NCBI GenBank assembly: GCA_016866305.1
Contig: VGMX01000006.1
Location: 47,166 to 111,165 of the forward strand
From: Chlorobiota bacterium
GTDB taxonomy: Bacteria > Bacteroidota > Chlorobiia > Chlorobiales > Chlorobiaceae
Reading direction: 5' to 3'
DNA length: 64,000 nt
Made by a program: the position numbers and the translations under genes. The stretch's first letter is position 1. Each line of letters starts with the position of its first letter. This document shows, one piece after another, positions 26,932 through 35,412 of the stretch. Below the pieces are notes generated by a model. It was given only the letters and a program-made list of their open reading frames with translations, was not told the origin of the DNA and ran no database searches.

Positions 26932-29467
26932 CGATAACGTTGTTTTCGAGCATAGTCTTTATAGCGCCGGAGGTATCGTTGAATGTCTGCCAAAGCACGG
27001 CAAGCCAGCGGTCGTTGCCCGGCCATCTGCCTTTTCTGGTGGATTCGTTTATATAACGGGTCAGAATATACAAGCGGTTCGCTCCGCAGCTTCCCGAAGA
27101 GCCTTTCAGAGTATGGATGAGCATATCGACGCTCTTTATATCGCCTGAAGAGACTGCAGAGCCGAGTCTCTCCAGGATTTCCTGCGTATCGTTAATATAG
27201 AGCCGCAGGATGCTCGTGACCAGCTCGTTGCCGCCTGTTTCAATCAGGCTGCTGATGATCGACCGGTCAAGGATTTTTTCCCCGGCGATAGTTTCCCAGA
27301 AGTTTTTCTCTTCAGGCACCTTCCGGATCTCGTTCTGCCCGAGGCTGTCCGGGTCGTTTCTGCTGGTAAGCCAGGCGGTTATCACCGATATCAGTTCATC
27401 CCTGAATACCGGTTTGCCGATATGATGGTTCATCCCTGCCGCCTTCGATCTGGCGATGTTTTCGGTATCGGTATTGCCGGTGATCGCGATGATCGGGATG
27501 GTATCGAACTTTCTGAATCGCCTGAACCGGTCTCCCTTGCGTATTTCGCGTGCTGCCTGCAGGCCGTTCATGACCGGCATTTCCATATCCATAATGATGA
27601 GATCGTAGTCCTGCAGTTCGAGACGTTCCAGAGCGACTTCGCCGTTTTCGGCCTGTCCGGTCAGGCAGCCGTAGTGCTCCAGAATCATGCTCATGAATTT
27701 CCGGCTCGTCTCGTTGTCGTCAACAAGCAGTATCCGGCATCCGGACAGGCACTCTTCCTGCTCCATGGTGGCCTGTGTGGCTTCAGAGAAGAAATGCCGC
27801 TCGAATACCTTTTTGATATCGGCTCTCCGAACCGGCTTGGACAGAACGTCGTTCATACCGCAGCGGGTGGCTCTTGGCAGCGCATCGGCAAGTGTCAGCG
27901 CGGTAATGCCGATAACCGGTACCTGCATGTAGTGGGGTGCGAGCGACGGTTCGATATTCAGCGCCGAGCGTAACCGTTTAACCGCAAGATCTCCGTCCAG
28001 CGCCGGCATCTCGAAATCCATGAAAACCAGATCGTACCGTTTTTTCGAGAGCATTTCAAGCGCCTGCTGCCCATTTTCCGCCTGGTCCGACTGGCAATTC
28101 CATTCCGAGGTGTATTTCTGCAGCAGCATCCGGTTGCTTATCTGGTCGTCGACGATGAGAATTTTTTTCTGCTTGAGAATATCCTTCTTCAACTCCTCTA
28201 CGGTCTTTGAAGTATATACCGGCAATCGGATAATGAATTCCGTCCAGTGTCCCTCCTGGGAGTCGCAGGTTATGGTGCCTCCGAACGATTCGATGACCCT
28301 CCGGCAGAACGAGAGACCCAATCCGTTGCCTCCGCTTTTTCCGTAGGTGTAGAAGCGGTCAAAAATCTTTTCCCGTTTTCCGGCAGGTACGCCGGGACCG
28401 TTGTCCCTTACCCGTATCGTGTTGAATTGGTGCCCCTTTTCCGAGGTGACGATGATATTGAATCCGGGCTTGTTCCTGTAATGAAGCGCGTTCTTCAGGA
28501 GATTGAACAGCACATAGATAAAGATGTCCTTGTCACCAAAAAAATCGAACGACACTGAGCTGTTTTCCTGAACGAGTTTCCTGTCGTTCGTGTCGCTGTA
28601 TCCAAAGCTCGTGATGGCGCTGTGGATGACGTTTTTAGCCGATAGCCGCTTGAAATTGTTGGTATCCATCGCTCCGTCCTGAAGGGTGGCGAGCAGGGAG
28701 TCGATGATCTTGTTCCCTCTTCTGATGGTCGCCATACTTTCGTCGATAACGTCGTGAATGTTCACCAGTCCCGAATAGCTGAGATCGAATTTCACCTCCG
28801 TCTCATGACCGGCCGGCTTGTTGGGAATGATGGATTGTACGGTGCTCATGGCGTTGGTAATCGAACTGAGGGGATTTCGCATTTCATGCGCGATACTGCC
28901 GCTCAGGCTTCTCAGAAGCGAGATTTTCGACTGGTGGGCAAGCTGCCGCTTGTGGTTGGCGATGATGCCTCCGGCAATGGAAAAGAGGAAGATCGGGATA
29001 TACTCGGGGATGAAATATGCGAACGAGACTCGTCCGTCAAGAAAGAGCACCGTTGCATAGGCAGAAAGAAAGCCGAGTCCGGTCATGGTCAGGATGATCA
29101 CCCAGTCGAATATGAAGAGCGTCAGCAGAAATGTTCCGGCCATGAACGACATCGCCCATATCAGTGACCACTCGTTTTTCAGCATCATGAAGCTGAAAAA
29201 ATAGGGCATGACGATAAAGAGCGAAAGAAAGAAATAGACGGGGAAAAGCTCTTTTCCCCATCTCGGAAGTTCCCGGTAAAGCAGCCACGGAAGGCAGATG
29301 AATGCACACAGCAGGCGTAAGGCGAGATTTTCATAGGGCTGGGGGTACAGATAGCTCCATAGCAGGTAGTAAACCGGGTACCCGAGCGTTCCGAACAGTC
29401 CTATGACGCTCAGGTTCGGCTCGGCATGCTCGACAATACCTATGGCTTTCTGTTTCAGCTTCAGCAT
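26924..29467 (-). CDS. cqsS: CqsS-type alpha-hydroxyketone sensor kinase with two receivers and HPt
   Basis: 847 residues. Six membrane helices fill residues 20-171, with AEPNLSVIG, YPQPYENLALR, FSFMMLKNEWSLIWAMSF and EYIPIFLF, which match V. cholerae CqsS (from memory). Taking ATG 29465-29467 as start makes the numbering identical: ligand-pocket W104, S107 and F162 and phospho-His H194 (GSIAHEMRNP) all coincide. C170 of V. cholerae is alanine here. The ATPase has NLLKNA, DNGPGV and GGNGLGLSF. Receiver 1 has phospho-Asp D484 (FMDFEMP), receiver 2 has D627 (IMDMEMP), and the HPt has H785 (IHTLKGSSGS). Vibrio CqsS has one working receiver and signals through a separate HPt (LuxU); here the whole relay is in one chain. 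It is divergent from cqsA. An upstream ATG at 29521 is less likely. Confidence 0.9.
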   Translation of the reverse strand: MLKLKQKAIGIVEHAEPNLSVIGLFGTLGYPVYYLLWSYLYPQPYENLALRLLCAFICLPWLLYRELPRWGKELFPVYFFLSLFIVMPYFFSFMMLKNEWSLIWAMSFMAGTFLLTLFIFDWVIILTMTGLGFLSAYATVLFLDGRVSFAYFIPEYIPIFLFSIAGGIIANHKRQLAHQSKISLLRSLSGSIAHEMRNPLSSITNAMSTVQSIIPNKPAGHETEVKFDLSYSGLVNIHDVIDESMATIRRGNKIIDSLLATLQDGAMDTNNFKRLSAKNVIHSAITSFGYSDTNDRKLVQENSSVSFDFFGDKDIFIYVLFNLLKNALHYRNKPGFNIIVTSEKGHQFNTIRVRDNGPGVPAGKREKIFDRFYTYGKSGGNGLGLSFCRRVIESFGGTITCDSQEGHWTEFIIRLPVYTSKTVEELKKDILKQKKILIVDDQISNRMLLQKYTSEWNCQSDQAENGQQALEMLSKKRYDLVFMDFEMPALDGDLAVKRLRSALNIEPSLAPHYMQVPVIGITALTLADALPRATRCGMNDVLSKPVRRADIKKVFERHFFSEATQATMEQEECLSGCRILLVDDNETSRKFMSMILEHYGCLTGQAENGEVALERLELQDYDLIIMDMEMPVMNGLQAAREIRKGDRFRRFRKFDTIPIIAITGNTDTENIARSKAAGMNHHIGKPVFRDELISVITAWLTSRNDPDSLGQNEIRKVPEEKNFWETIAGEKILDRSIISSLIETGGNELVTSILRLYINDTQEILERLGSAVSSGDIKSVDMLIHTLKGSSGSCGANRLYILTRYINESTRKGRWPGNDRWLAVLWQTFNDTSGAIKTMLENNVIDG

Positions 29468-29928
29468 TGAGCAAAAAACGTTTTCACCGGGATGCTGCAA
29501 ATTCAGCCGATGTTTGAGCATATTCAGGGGGTTTGTCGGTGTTCATGGGGTCAGCATTGCAGATCGTGAAAACAGGAAACAATTATTATACCGAAAAACA
29601 GGGAAAAGGGTTTCAGGCAACCTTGCATGCGCATGCTCCAGCAGAGGATTTTCCGGGACGGGAAAGGCGCTGCCTGAAAGCAAGGTGGTTATTTTATTTT
29701 TTTAGTACCTCTTTACTACGTTTTTTTTCTGTTTGGGCAACAAATCCGCAAGTTTCGCGATTACAGGAAACAGTGGTTTTCCGTAAATTTGAACTGAACC
29801 GCGGGCAAGATGCCTAATGAGTTCAGGAAATTACTTTTATAAAGGAATAGAGTGATCATTCTATGTTGTTCCCCTAACTGATAAAATAGTCATAAAAGAG
29901 GGTCTGATCAACCCGGAGGAGCAGTCTG
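29468..29928. other. cqsS-cqsA divergent intergenic region
   Basis: 461 bp, more AT-rich than its surroundings, with no supported gene. It must hold the promoters of both divergent genes. Visible elements are a 12 bp self-complementary GCATGCGCATGC at 29625-29636, a T-rich stretch at about 29692-29732, and two TGATCA hexamers at 29853 and 29905. None can be assigned a function from sequence alone. Confidence 0.6.
29915..29921 (+). promoter_or_regulatory. Strong ribosome-binding site of cqsA
   Basis: GGAGGAG, with 7 bp to the ATG at 29929. It fixes the cqsA start and is stronger than most sites in this window. Confidence 0.8.
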
Positions 29929-31185
29929 ATGAGTGGTGGTGATGCAACGATGCCAGGATTCGGCAGTAAAGACGGGCGAAAGCGGTTTGTTTTACCTCTT
30001 CCCGATTTACTCGATCAGCGGCTTTCTGCTTTCGAGGAGGAGTCCATAAAAACGCGGCGGAACGGAAAACCGCTTGTCCTCGGCAAAAAGCCCGGTCCGG
30101 ACGCCATTATCCTCCAGAGCAACGATTACCTGAATGTTTCGATGCACCCGTCCATTTCGCGAGCCCAGATAGAGAAGCTTGAACAGGCAGGACGGGAGCT
30201 GGTGATGTCGGCGGTGTTTCTGCATGACGGCAGCGACAAGGCGGTGTTCGAAGCAGACATGGCGGAGTTCTCGGGCTTTGAGGGCGCGATTCTCTGCCAG
30301 TCGGGATGGGCGGCCAACGTAGGGCTCATGCAGGTTATCGCCGACAGCAACACGCCGGTCTACATCGACTTCCTGACGCACATGTCGCTGTGGGAAGGCA
30401 TCAAGTCGGCAGGCGCTCCTTTTCACACCTTTCTGCACAATGATGCGGCTTACCTTGAAAAACTCATCCAGAGGCACGGACAGGGCATCATTCTCGTGGA
30501 TTCGCTCTACAGCACCACGGGAGATATCGCGCCGCTTGTCGATATCATCGACATTGCGAACCGCTACAACTGCGTCTCGGTGGTTGACGAGTCACACTCC
30601 CTCGGCACCCACGGCCCGAAAGGCCGGGGTCTGGTCGCCTCGCTCGGCCTGACCGATCGGGTGCACTTCATTACCGGCAGTCTTGCCAAAGCTTTCGCTG
30701 GCCGGGCAGGCATCATTTTCTGTTCGAAACGGTTCGCTCGGTGCTATCCCTACATGGCGCATCCCGCCATTTTCAGTTCGGCGATCCTGCCTCACGAAAT
30801 CGCCGGTCTCGGGGCCACACTAAAACTTATCATCGAAGGGGACGACCGTCGCAGGAAACTGCACGATAATGCCATGTTCCTGCGCGACGGTCTCCGCGAC
30901 CTCGGTTACGCCATTGTCAGCGAGTCGCAGATCATTTCGCTCGAACCCGGCACGGAGCCCGAGACCGAGGTGCTTCGCGACGCGCTCGAGGATCGCAATG
31001 TGTTCGGTTCGGTGTTCTGTGCTCCGGCCACTCCGAAAAACCGCGCACTCATGCGCTTTTCGCTACACTGCGGTCTTGAAAAGAACGAACTGCAGTACGT
31101 TCTCGACGTCTGCGCGGCAATCCGCGAAGAGGCGGGCATGTGGAACTGGAAGTCCACGAAGCGAAACCTTCTTGCCGGAAAGTAG
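29929..31185 (+). CDS. cqsA: CqsA-type alpha-hydroxyketone autoinducer synthase
   Basis: 418 residues, a PLP-dependent alpha-oxoamine synthase fold. V. cholerae CqsA joins a C10 acyl-CoA to a C4 aminated substrate (S-adenosylmethionine in vivo) to give CAI-1-type signals. Motifs shared with CqsA (from memory) rather than with KBL/BioF/SPT are [70 protein letters not shown] and ESQIISLE plus [10 protein letters not shown]. The PLP lysine is K254 in [14 protein letters not shown]220 and H223 contact the cofactor. Compared with the roughly 390-residue Vibrio protein it has a longer N-terminus. It is paired divergently with the cognate sensor gene. Biochemical product unknown. Confidence 0.92.
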   Translation: MSGGDATMPGFGSKDGRKRFVLPLPDLLDQRLSAFEEESIKTRRNGKPLVLGKKPGPDAIILQSNDYLNVSMHPSISRAQIEKLEQAGRELVMSAVFLHDGSDKAVFEADMAEFSGFEGAILCQSGWAANVGLMQVIADSNTPVYIDFLTHMSLWEGIKSAGAPFHTFLHNDAAYLEKLIQRHGQGIILVDSLYSTTGDIAPLVDIIDIANRYNCVSVVDESHSLGTHGPKGRGLVASLGLTDRVHFITGSLAKAFAGRAGIIFCSKRFARCYPYMAHPAIFSSAILPHEIAGLGATLKLIIEGDDRRRKLHDNAMFLRDGLRDLGYAIVSESQIISLEPGTEPETEVLRDALEDRNVFGSVFCAPATPKNRALMRFSLHCGLEKNELQYVLDVCAAIREEAGMWNWKSTKRNLLAGK

Positions 31186-31194
31186 CGGTTGGGT

Positions 31195-31569
31195 TCAGTT
31201 CTGCTTGTGGAGCCTCTGGAGCATGCGGGCGAGCAAACCCTGCTGCTCTTTTCTTTTTACCGGCAGCCCTTCCCGTTCCCAGCCGATAATGCCGTGCTGC
31301 AGGTTCAACACGTTTTTGTAGCCGCGGCTCATGAGCATGGATGTTGCTGCAGTGCTGCGGCTTCCGCTCCTGCAGACCACGATCACCTTCCGTTTCTGCG
31401 GTATATCCCTGAAGCTGCTTTCGAACCTGCTGAGCGGCACTGCCATTACCTCCGGCACGTCGAATGCCTTGTGTTCGATTTCCCGCTCCTCGCGCACATC
31501 GACCAGCAGCGCACCTTTTCTGGTCATCGAAAAAGCTTCGGAAGGAGTGGTATGTTTGACTGTTGCCAT
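31195..31569 (-). CDS. Single-domain rhodanese-like sulfurtransferase
   Basis: 124 residues. The active-site loop is CRSGSR with Cys66, preceded by the LLVDVREEREIEHKAF (CH2A-like) block. Such proteins carry persulfide sulfur, e.g. from thiosulfate, a plausible activity in a sulfur oxidiser. The start is taken at MATVKH (ATG 31567-31569), where homology begins. It is convergent with cqsA, with 9 bp between stops. Confidence 0.88.
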   Translation of the reverse strand: MATVKHTTPSEAFSMTRKGALLVDVREEREIEHKAFDVPEVMAVPLSRFESSFRDIPQKRKVIVVCRSGSRSTAATSMLMSRGYKNVLNLQHGIIGWEREGLPVKRKEQQGLLARMLQRLHKQN

Positions 31570-31720
31570 GATAGAATTGCTTTGCTGTAAAACCTGTTTT
31601 CTGCAAGAGAGAGCTGTTTTCCGGAATGGCGTATACCTATACCCGGTATAGGTATTTATAGTACGATATTCCCTCGTGAAGAACAAGAGTCCGGGAAAGA
31701 ATTTCAGGGGATGGGCTACA

Positions 31721-31750
31721 AACAAAAAACCCTCGCTGTTTGCAAGGGCT
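31721..31750 (-). terminator. Terminator of tRNA-Ser
   Basis: On the minus strand the hairpin AGCCCTTGC...GCGAGGGT is followed by TTTTTTG, directly after the tRNA-Ser 3' end. Confidence 0.7.
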
Positions 31751-31759
31751 TTTTATTTG

Positions 31760-31849
<90 letters not shown>

Positions 31850-32140
31850 TTGTCATGCAGAAAGAACCTCGCAGAACCGGCGCGAACAGGGCTCTGCTGA
31901 AGGGAGAGAATATAACAAAATCCCTGTTTTTTCAATCAAGGATTGTTTTATTGCACTGAAAACTTTTTAAATCGGCGCTCCATGTTCACGCCCCTCTGCT
32001 TTTCTTCCGGTCCTGAAGAGCTTTGAGGGCTGTTACAAAGTCAGGGAAAATATGTAAGTTTACCACACAGCCTTTACAGAGAGCCCCTAAGCCGTCAACA
32101 GATTATCATACAAAGAAATACGTTTTCTATCCGGTAAGTA

Positions 32141-33022
32141 ATGGAAATAAAAACCGATCTCTATCTGGGTGATTGCCTGGATGTTCTTAAAGAGCTGCCT
32201 GATGATTCGGTGGATCTGATCTTTACGTCTCCGCCTTATGCCGATCAGCGAAAGAAAACGTATGGGGGAATTCACCCTGATCACTATGTCGCATGGTTTC
32301 TGCCGATTACCAAACAGTTGTTGAGAGTACTGAAACCAGCCGGTACCTTTGTGCTGAACATAAAGGAGAAGGTGGTAGACGGGGAGCGGAGCACCTATGT
32401 CATGGAACTTATCATTGAAATGAGACGGCAACAGGGCTGGCTCTGGACCGAAGAGTTCATCTGGCACAAGAAAAACTGTTATCCCGGAAAATGGCCGAAC
32501 CGGTTCAGAGATTCCTGGGAACGGCTGATCCAGTTCAACAAGAGCAAGCAATTTGCCATGTATCAGGAAACCGTCATGGTTCCCATGGGTGACTGGGCGA
32601 AAAGCCGTTTGAAAAAACTCAGCGAAACAGACAAGACAAGGGATGAGTCGAAAGTTGGCAGCGGTTTCGGCAAAAACATTTCGAACTGGCTTGATCGGGA
32701 GCATGCCTATCCGACCAATGTCCTGCATCTGGCGACCGAGTGCAGTAACAAGAATCACAGCGCGGCATTTCCGGAAGGGCTTCCGGAGTGGTTCATCAGG
32801 CTTTTTACCAAAGAAGGAGATACCGTTCTCGATCCTTTCATGGGGTCAGGCACCACCAATGCCGTGGCAAAAAGGATGAAAAGAAACTCCATCGGAATAG
32901 AGATTCTTCCTGAATATTATGAAACGGTAAAAAAAGAACTTGAACCGGTAGAACTTTGTCTGCTTGAAAAAAAAGACCGTTATGATTCCACTATCCCTGA
33001 GCGACGTATCGACGTACGTTGA
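32141..33022 (+). CDS. Type II DNA methyltransferase, beta class (likely N4-cytosine)
   Basis: 293 residues. Motif IV TSPPY (residues 29-33) comes first and motif I DPFMGSGTT (from about residue 231) comes last, the beta-class order. SPPY instead of DPPY favours N4-cytosine methylation, although some adenine methylases also have it. The N-terminal YLGDCLDVLKELPDDSVDLI is typical. It protects DNA from the partner nuclease encoded directly downstream, whose start overlaps its 3' end. The recognition site is unknown. It lies between two tRNA genes and is visibly more A/T-rich than flanking housekeeping genes. Confidence 0.92.
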   Translation: MEIKTDLYLGDCLDVLKELPDDSVDLIFTSPPYADQRKKTYGGIHPDHYVAWFLPITKQLLRVLKPAGTFVLNIKEKVVDGERSTYVMELIIEMRRQQGWLWTEEFIWHKKNCYPGKWPNRFRDSWERLIQFNKSKQFAMYQETVMVPMGDWAKSRLKKLSETDKTRDESKVGSGFGKNISNWLDREHAYPTNVLHLATECSNKNHSAAFPEGLPEWFIRLFTKEGDTVLDPFMGSGTTNAVAKRMKRNSIGIEILPEYYETVKKELEPVELCLLEKKDRYDSTIPERRIDVR

Positions 33023-33716
33023 AGAAAATATCGGAACGTTTCACAGGAAACGTATTGCAAGCCTCGATGGATTAAGCCTCTCCAAAGTTCTGAAAAGAAA
33101 GAACCCTTACCTTTTCAAGGCAAAATATGTCTTGACTGCCGAACAGATAGTGAAAGGGCTTGTCGATGCCCATATTTCGTCGAACGAGGAAACCGTATTC
33201 GGACACTGGCTTGAGGGACTTGCAATCTTTATCAACGGAAAAGTGTATGGTGGCTGGAAATCCGGAATAGAAGGGATAGATCTCGAATTCGACAAGGAGG
33301 GTCAGCGGTTCATCGTGAACATCAAGTCAGGGCCAAATTGGGGAAATGCAAGCCAGATCAAGAAGATGCAGTCCGAGTTCAAAACGGCAGCCAAAACGCT
33401 TCGAACCAGTAATTCAGGATTACGTGTTGTAGCTGTCAATGGTTGCTGTTACGGAAAAGAGCGGTATGCTGATAAAGGCGATTATTTCAAGTATTGCGGC
33501 CAGCGATTCTGGGAGTTCATTTCAGGCAATCCGGAGCTGTACACCGAAATCATCGAGCCCCTTGGGCATAAGGCAAAAGAAAAAAACGATGATTTCCTGC
33601 AATCGTATTCACAGAGGATCAACAGGTTTACCCTGCAGTTCATGCAGGAATATTGCAATCCTGACGGAGTGATTGACTGGAAAAAGCTGGTCGAATTCAA
33701 TTCTTCCCGAGAGTAA
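32982..33716 (+). CDS. Type II restriction endonuclease (PD-(D/E)XK, possibly PmeII-like)
   Basis: 244 residues. A PD-(D/E)XK-like core is visible: GIDLEF with Asp100 and Glu102, then IVNIKSGPNWGNASQ with Lys115. The IKSGPNWGN block recalls restriction enzymes of the PmeII-type family (from memory, moderate certainty). The gene overlaps the 3' end of the methyltransferase by 41 bp from ATG 32982; a TTG start at 32964 is also open. The overlap with a type II methylase is the strongest support for a restriction function. Confidence 0.8.
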   Translation: MIPLSLSDVSTYVEENIGTFHRKRIASLDGLSLSKVLKRKNPYLFKAKYVLTAEQIVKGLVDAHISSNEETVFGHWLEGLAIFINGKVYGGWKSGIEGIDLEFDKEGQRFIVNIKSGPNWGNASQIKKMQSEFKTAAKTLRTSNSGLRVVAVNGCCYGKERYADKGDYFKYCGQRFWEFISGNPELYTEIIEPLGHKAKEKNDDFLQSYSQRINRFTLQFMQEYCNPDGVIDWKKLVEFNSSRE

Positions 33717-33775
33717 CGAAGGCAGACCTGACGCTCATCCAGGTTCAGTATGTTGGCGCGGGTTTTCCGGAAACG

Positions 33776-33802
33776 AAAAAAGCCCCGGTTGATACCGAGG
33801 CT
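33776..33802 (-). terminator. Terminator of tRNA-Gly
   Basis: On the minus strand AGCCTCGGT-ATCA-ACCGGGGCT is followed by TTTTTCG, just past the tRNA-Gly 3' end. Confidence 0.75.
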
Positions 33803-33812
33803 CTCATGCTTC

Positions 33813-33888
<76 letters not shown>

Positions 33889-34038
33889 ATTGATGAGGCA
33901 TTAATATAAGGATATTTCAAAACTGTGCAAGAGAGGCCTGAATTTTTTCCGGTGAAAAATTCCCTTCCCGTCCGTCTTCCTTTTCGGCACTGCGTGTAAT
34001 CGTGGTCAGCGTTTCGGGATGCATGGAGAACAGGATGA

Positions 34039-35238
34039 TCAGAGCCCGAAGCTCTCGATGATGGTTCCCATATCCTTGTCGCCCCTGCCCGAAAGGTTCA
34101 CCACGAGGATCGAGTCGGGGGTCATGGTCGCGGCTCGCCTGACGGCATAGTGTACGGCATGCGCGGATTCGAGTGCGCAGATGATGCCTTCGGTTTCAGC
34201 GAGCGTCTTCAGCGCATCAAGTGCCTCCCGGTCGTTTGCCGAGGTGTAGCTCACGAGTCCGGTTTCCTGCAGATAGCAGTGTTCCGGTCCGACGCCGGGG
34301 TAATCGAGTCCGGCTGAGATGGAGTGTGCTTCGAGTACCTGGCCGTCCTCGGTTTGCAGCAGTCTTGTCATTGCGCCGTGCAGTATGCCCGGTTCGCCTT
34401 TGGTGAGCGATGCAGCGTGCTTTCCCTCAAGCCCTTCGCCAGCAGCTTCAACGCCGACCAGTTCTAAGGCAGGCACGTCCTCGAGAAATTCGTAGAACAT
34501 GCCGATGGCGTTGCTACCGCCTCCCACGCAGGCGGTAATGACGTCCGGCAGTCTTCCGGCATGCTCCATGATTTGCGTCCTCGTTTCCTTGCCGATGACG
34601 GCCTGGAAGTCGCGCACGATCATGGGGTAAGGGTGCATACCTACCACCGAGCCGATGATGTAGAAGGTGTCCTCGGGGTTGTTCATCCAGTCGCGAATGG
34701 CTTCGCTTGTGGCGTCCTTCAGCGTTCTGGATCCGCTGGTGACCGGTCTCACTTCAGCTCCGAGCAGTTTCATGCGGGCCACGTTGGGCGCCTGGCGGCG
34801 GATATCCTCCTCACCCATGTAGACGATGCATTGCATATCGAAGAGCGCGCACACCGTGGCTGTGGCCACGCCGTGCTGTCCTGCGCCGGTTTCGGCGATC
34901 ACGCGCTGCTTGCCCATCCGCCGGGCAAGCAGTACCTGACCGAGTGCGTTGTTGATCTTGTGTGCGCCGGTATGGCAGAGGTCTTCGCGCTTCAGGTAGA
35001 TTGCTGCACCGCCAGCCATTCGGCTCAGCCGTTCGGCATGGTAGAGCGGTGTGGGGCGTCCCACATAGTCGCGCAGAAGCCTGCCGAGCGTTTCCCTGAA
35101 AACCGGGTCGTTCTGTGCCTGGCGGTACTCCTGTTCAAGATCTGCAGCATTTTTTATGAGGGTTTCGGGAATGAATTTTCCGCCGAACATACCGAAATGC
35201 CCCCTGGAGTCGGGAGCGGAGTAGGGTGACCGGGACAT
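34039..35238 (-). CDS. trpB: Tryptophan synthase beta chain
   Basis: 399 residues. It opens with [15 protein letters not shown] and carries the PLP lysine in [18 protein letters not shown], then [13 protein letters not shown], the phosphate-binding [12 protein letters not shown], and [11 protein letters not shown]. Typical TrpB1 sequence, which condenses indole with serine as a complex with TrpA. trpA lies 11 kb away on the other strand. The start is ATG 35238, nine bases inside an in-frame TTG. Confidence 0.97.
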   Translation of the reverse strand: MSRSPYSAPDSRGHFGMFGGKFIPETLIKNAADLEQEYRQAQNDPVFRETLGRLLRDYVGRPTPLYHAERLSRMAGGAAIYLKREDLCHTGAHKINNALGQVLLARRMGKQRVIAETGAGQHGVATATVCALFDMQCIVYMGEEDIRRQAPNVARMKLLGAEVRPVTSGSRTLKDATSEAIRDWMNNPEDTFYIIGSVVGMHPYPMIVRDFQAVIGKETRTQIMEHAGRLPDVITACVGGGSNAIGMFYEFLEDVPALELVGVEAAGEGLEGKHAASLTKGEPGILHGAMTRLLQTEDGQVLEAHSISAGLDYPGVGPEHCYLQETGLVSYTSANDREALDALKTLAETEGIICALESAHAVHYAVRRAATMTPDSILVVNLSGRGDKDMGTIIESFGL

Positions 35239-35412
35239 GCGAACCAAAGGAAAATTGACAAAAAGAATCGGTATACAGCGTTTATCGGAGGCCAGACCGC
35301 GCTGAAGCCGGAGAAAAGGCGACTGTTCTCGAACAATAAAATAATATATTGAAACTTTTCAGAGAATATCTATGAAAGAGAGCCTTGCCAACCAGCATCA
35401 GAGGGTGCTCCT

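Noticed and set aside
29533..29817. 94-residue open frame between cqsS and cqsA
   Set aside because: No homology, no ribosome site; likely chance in the regulatory region.
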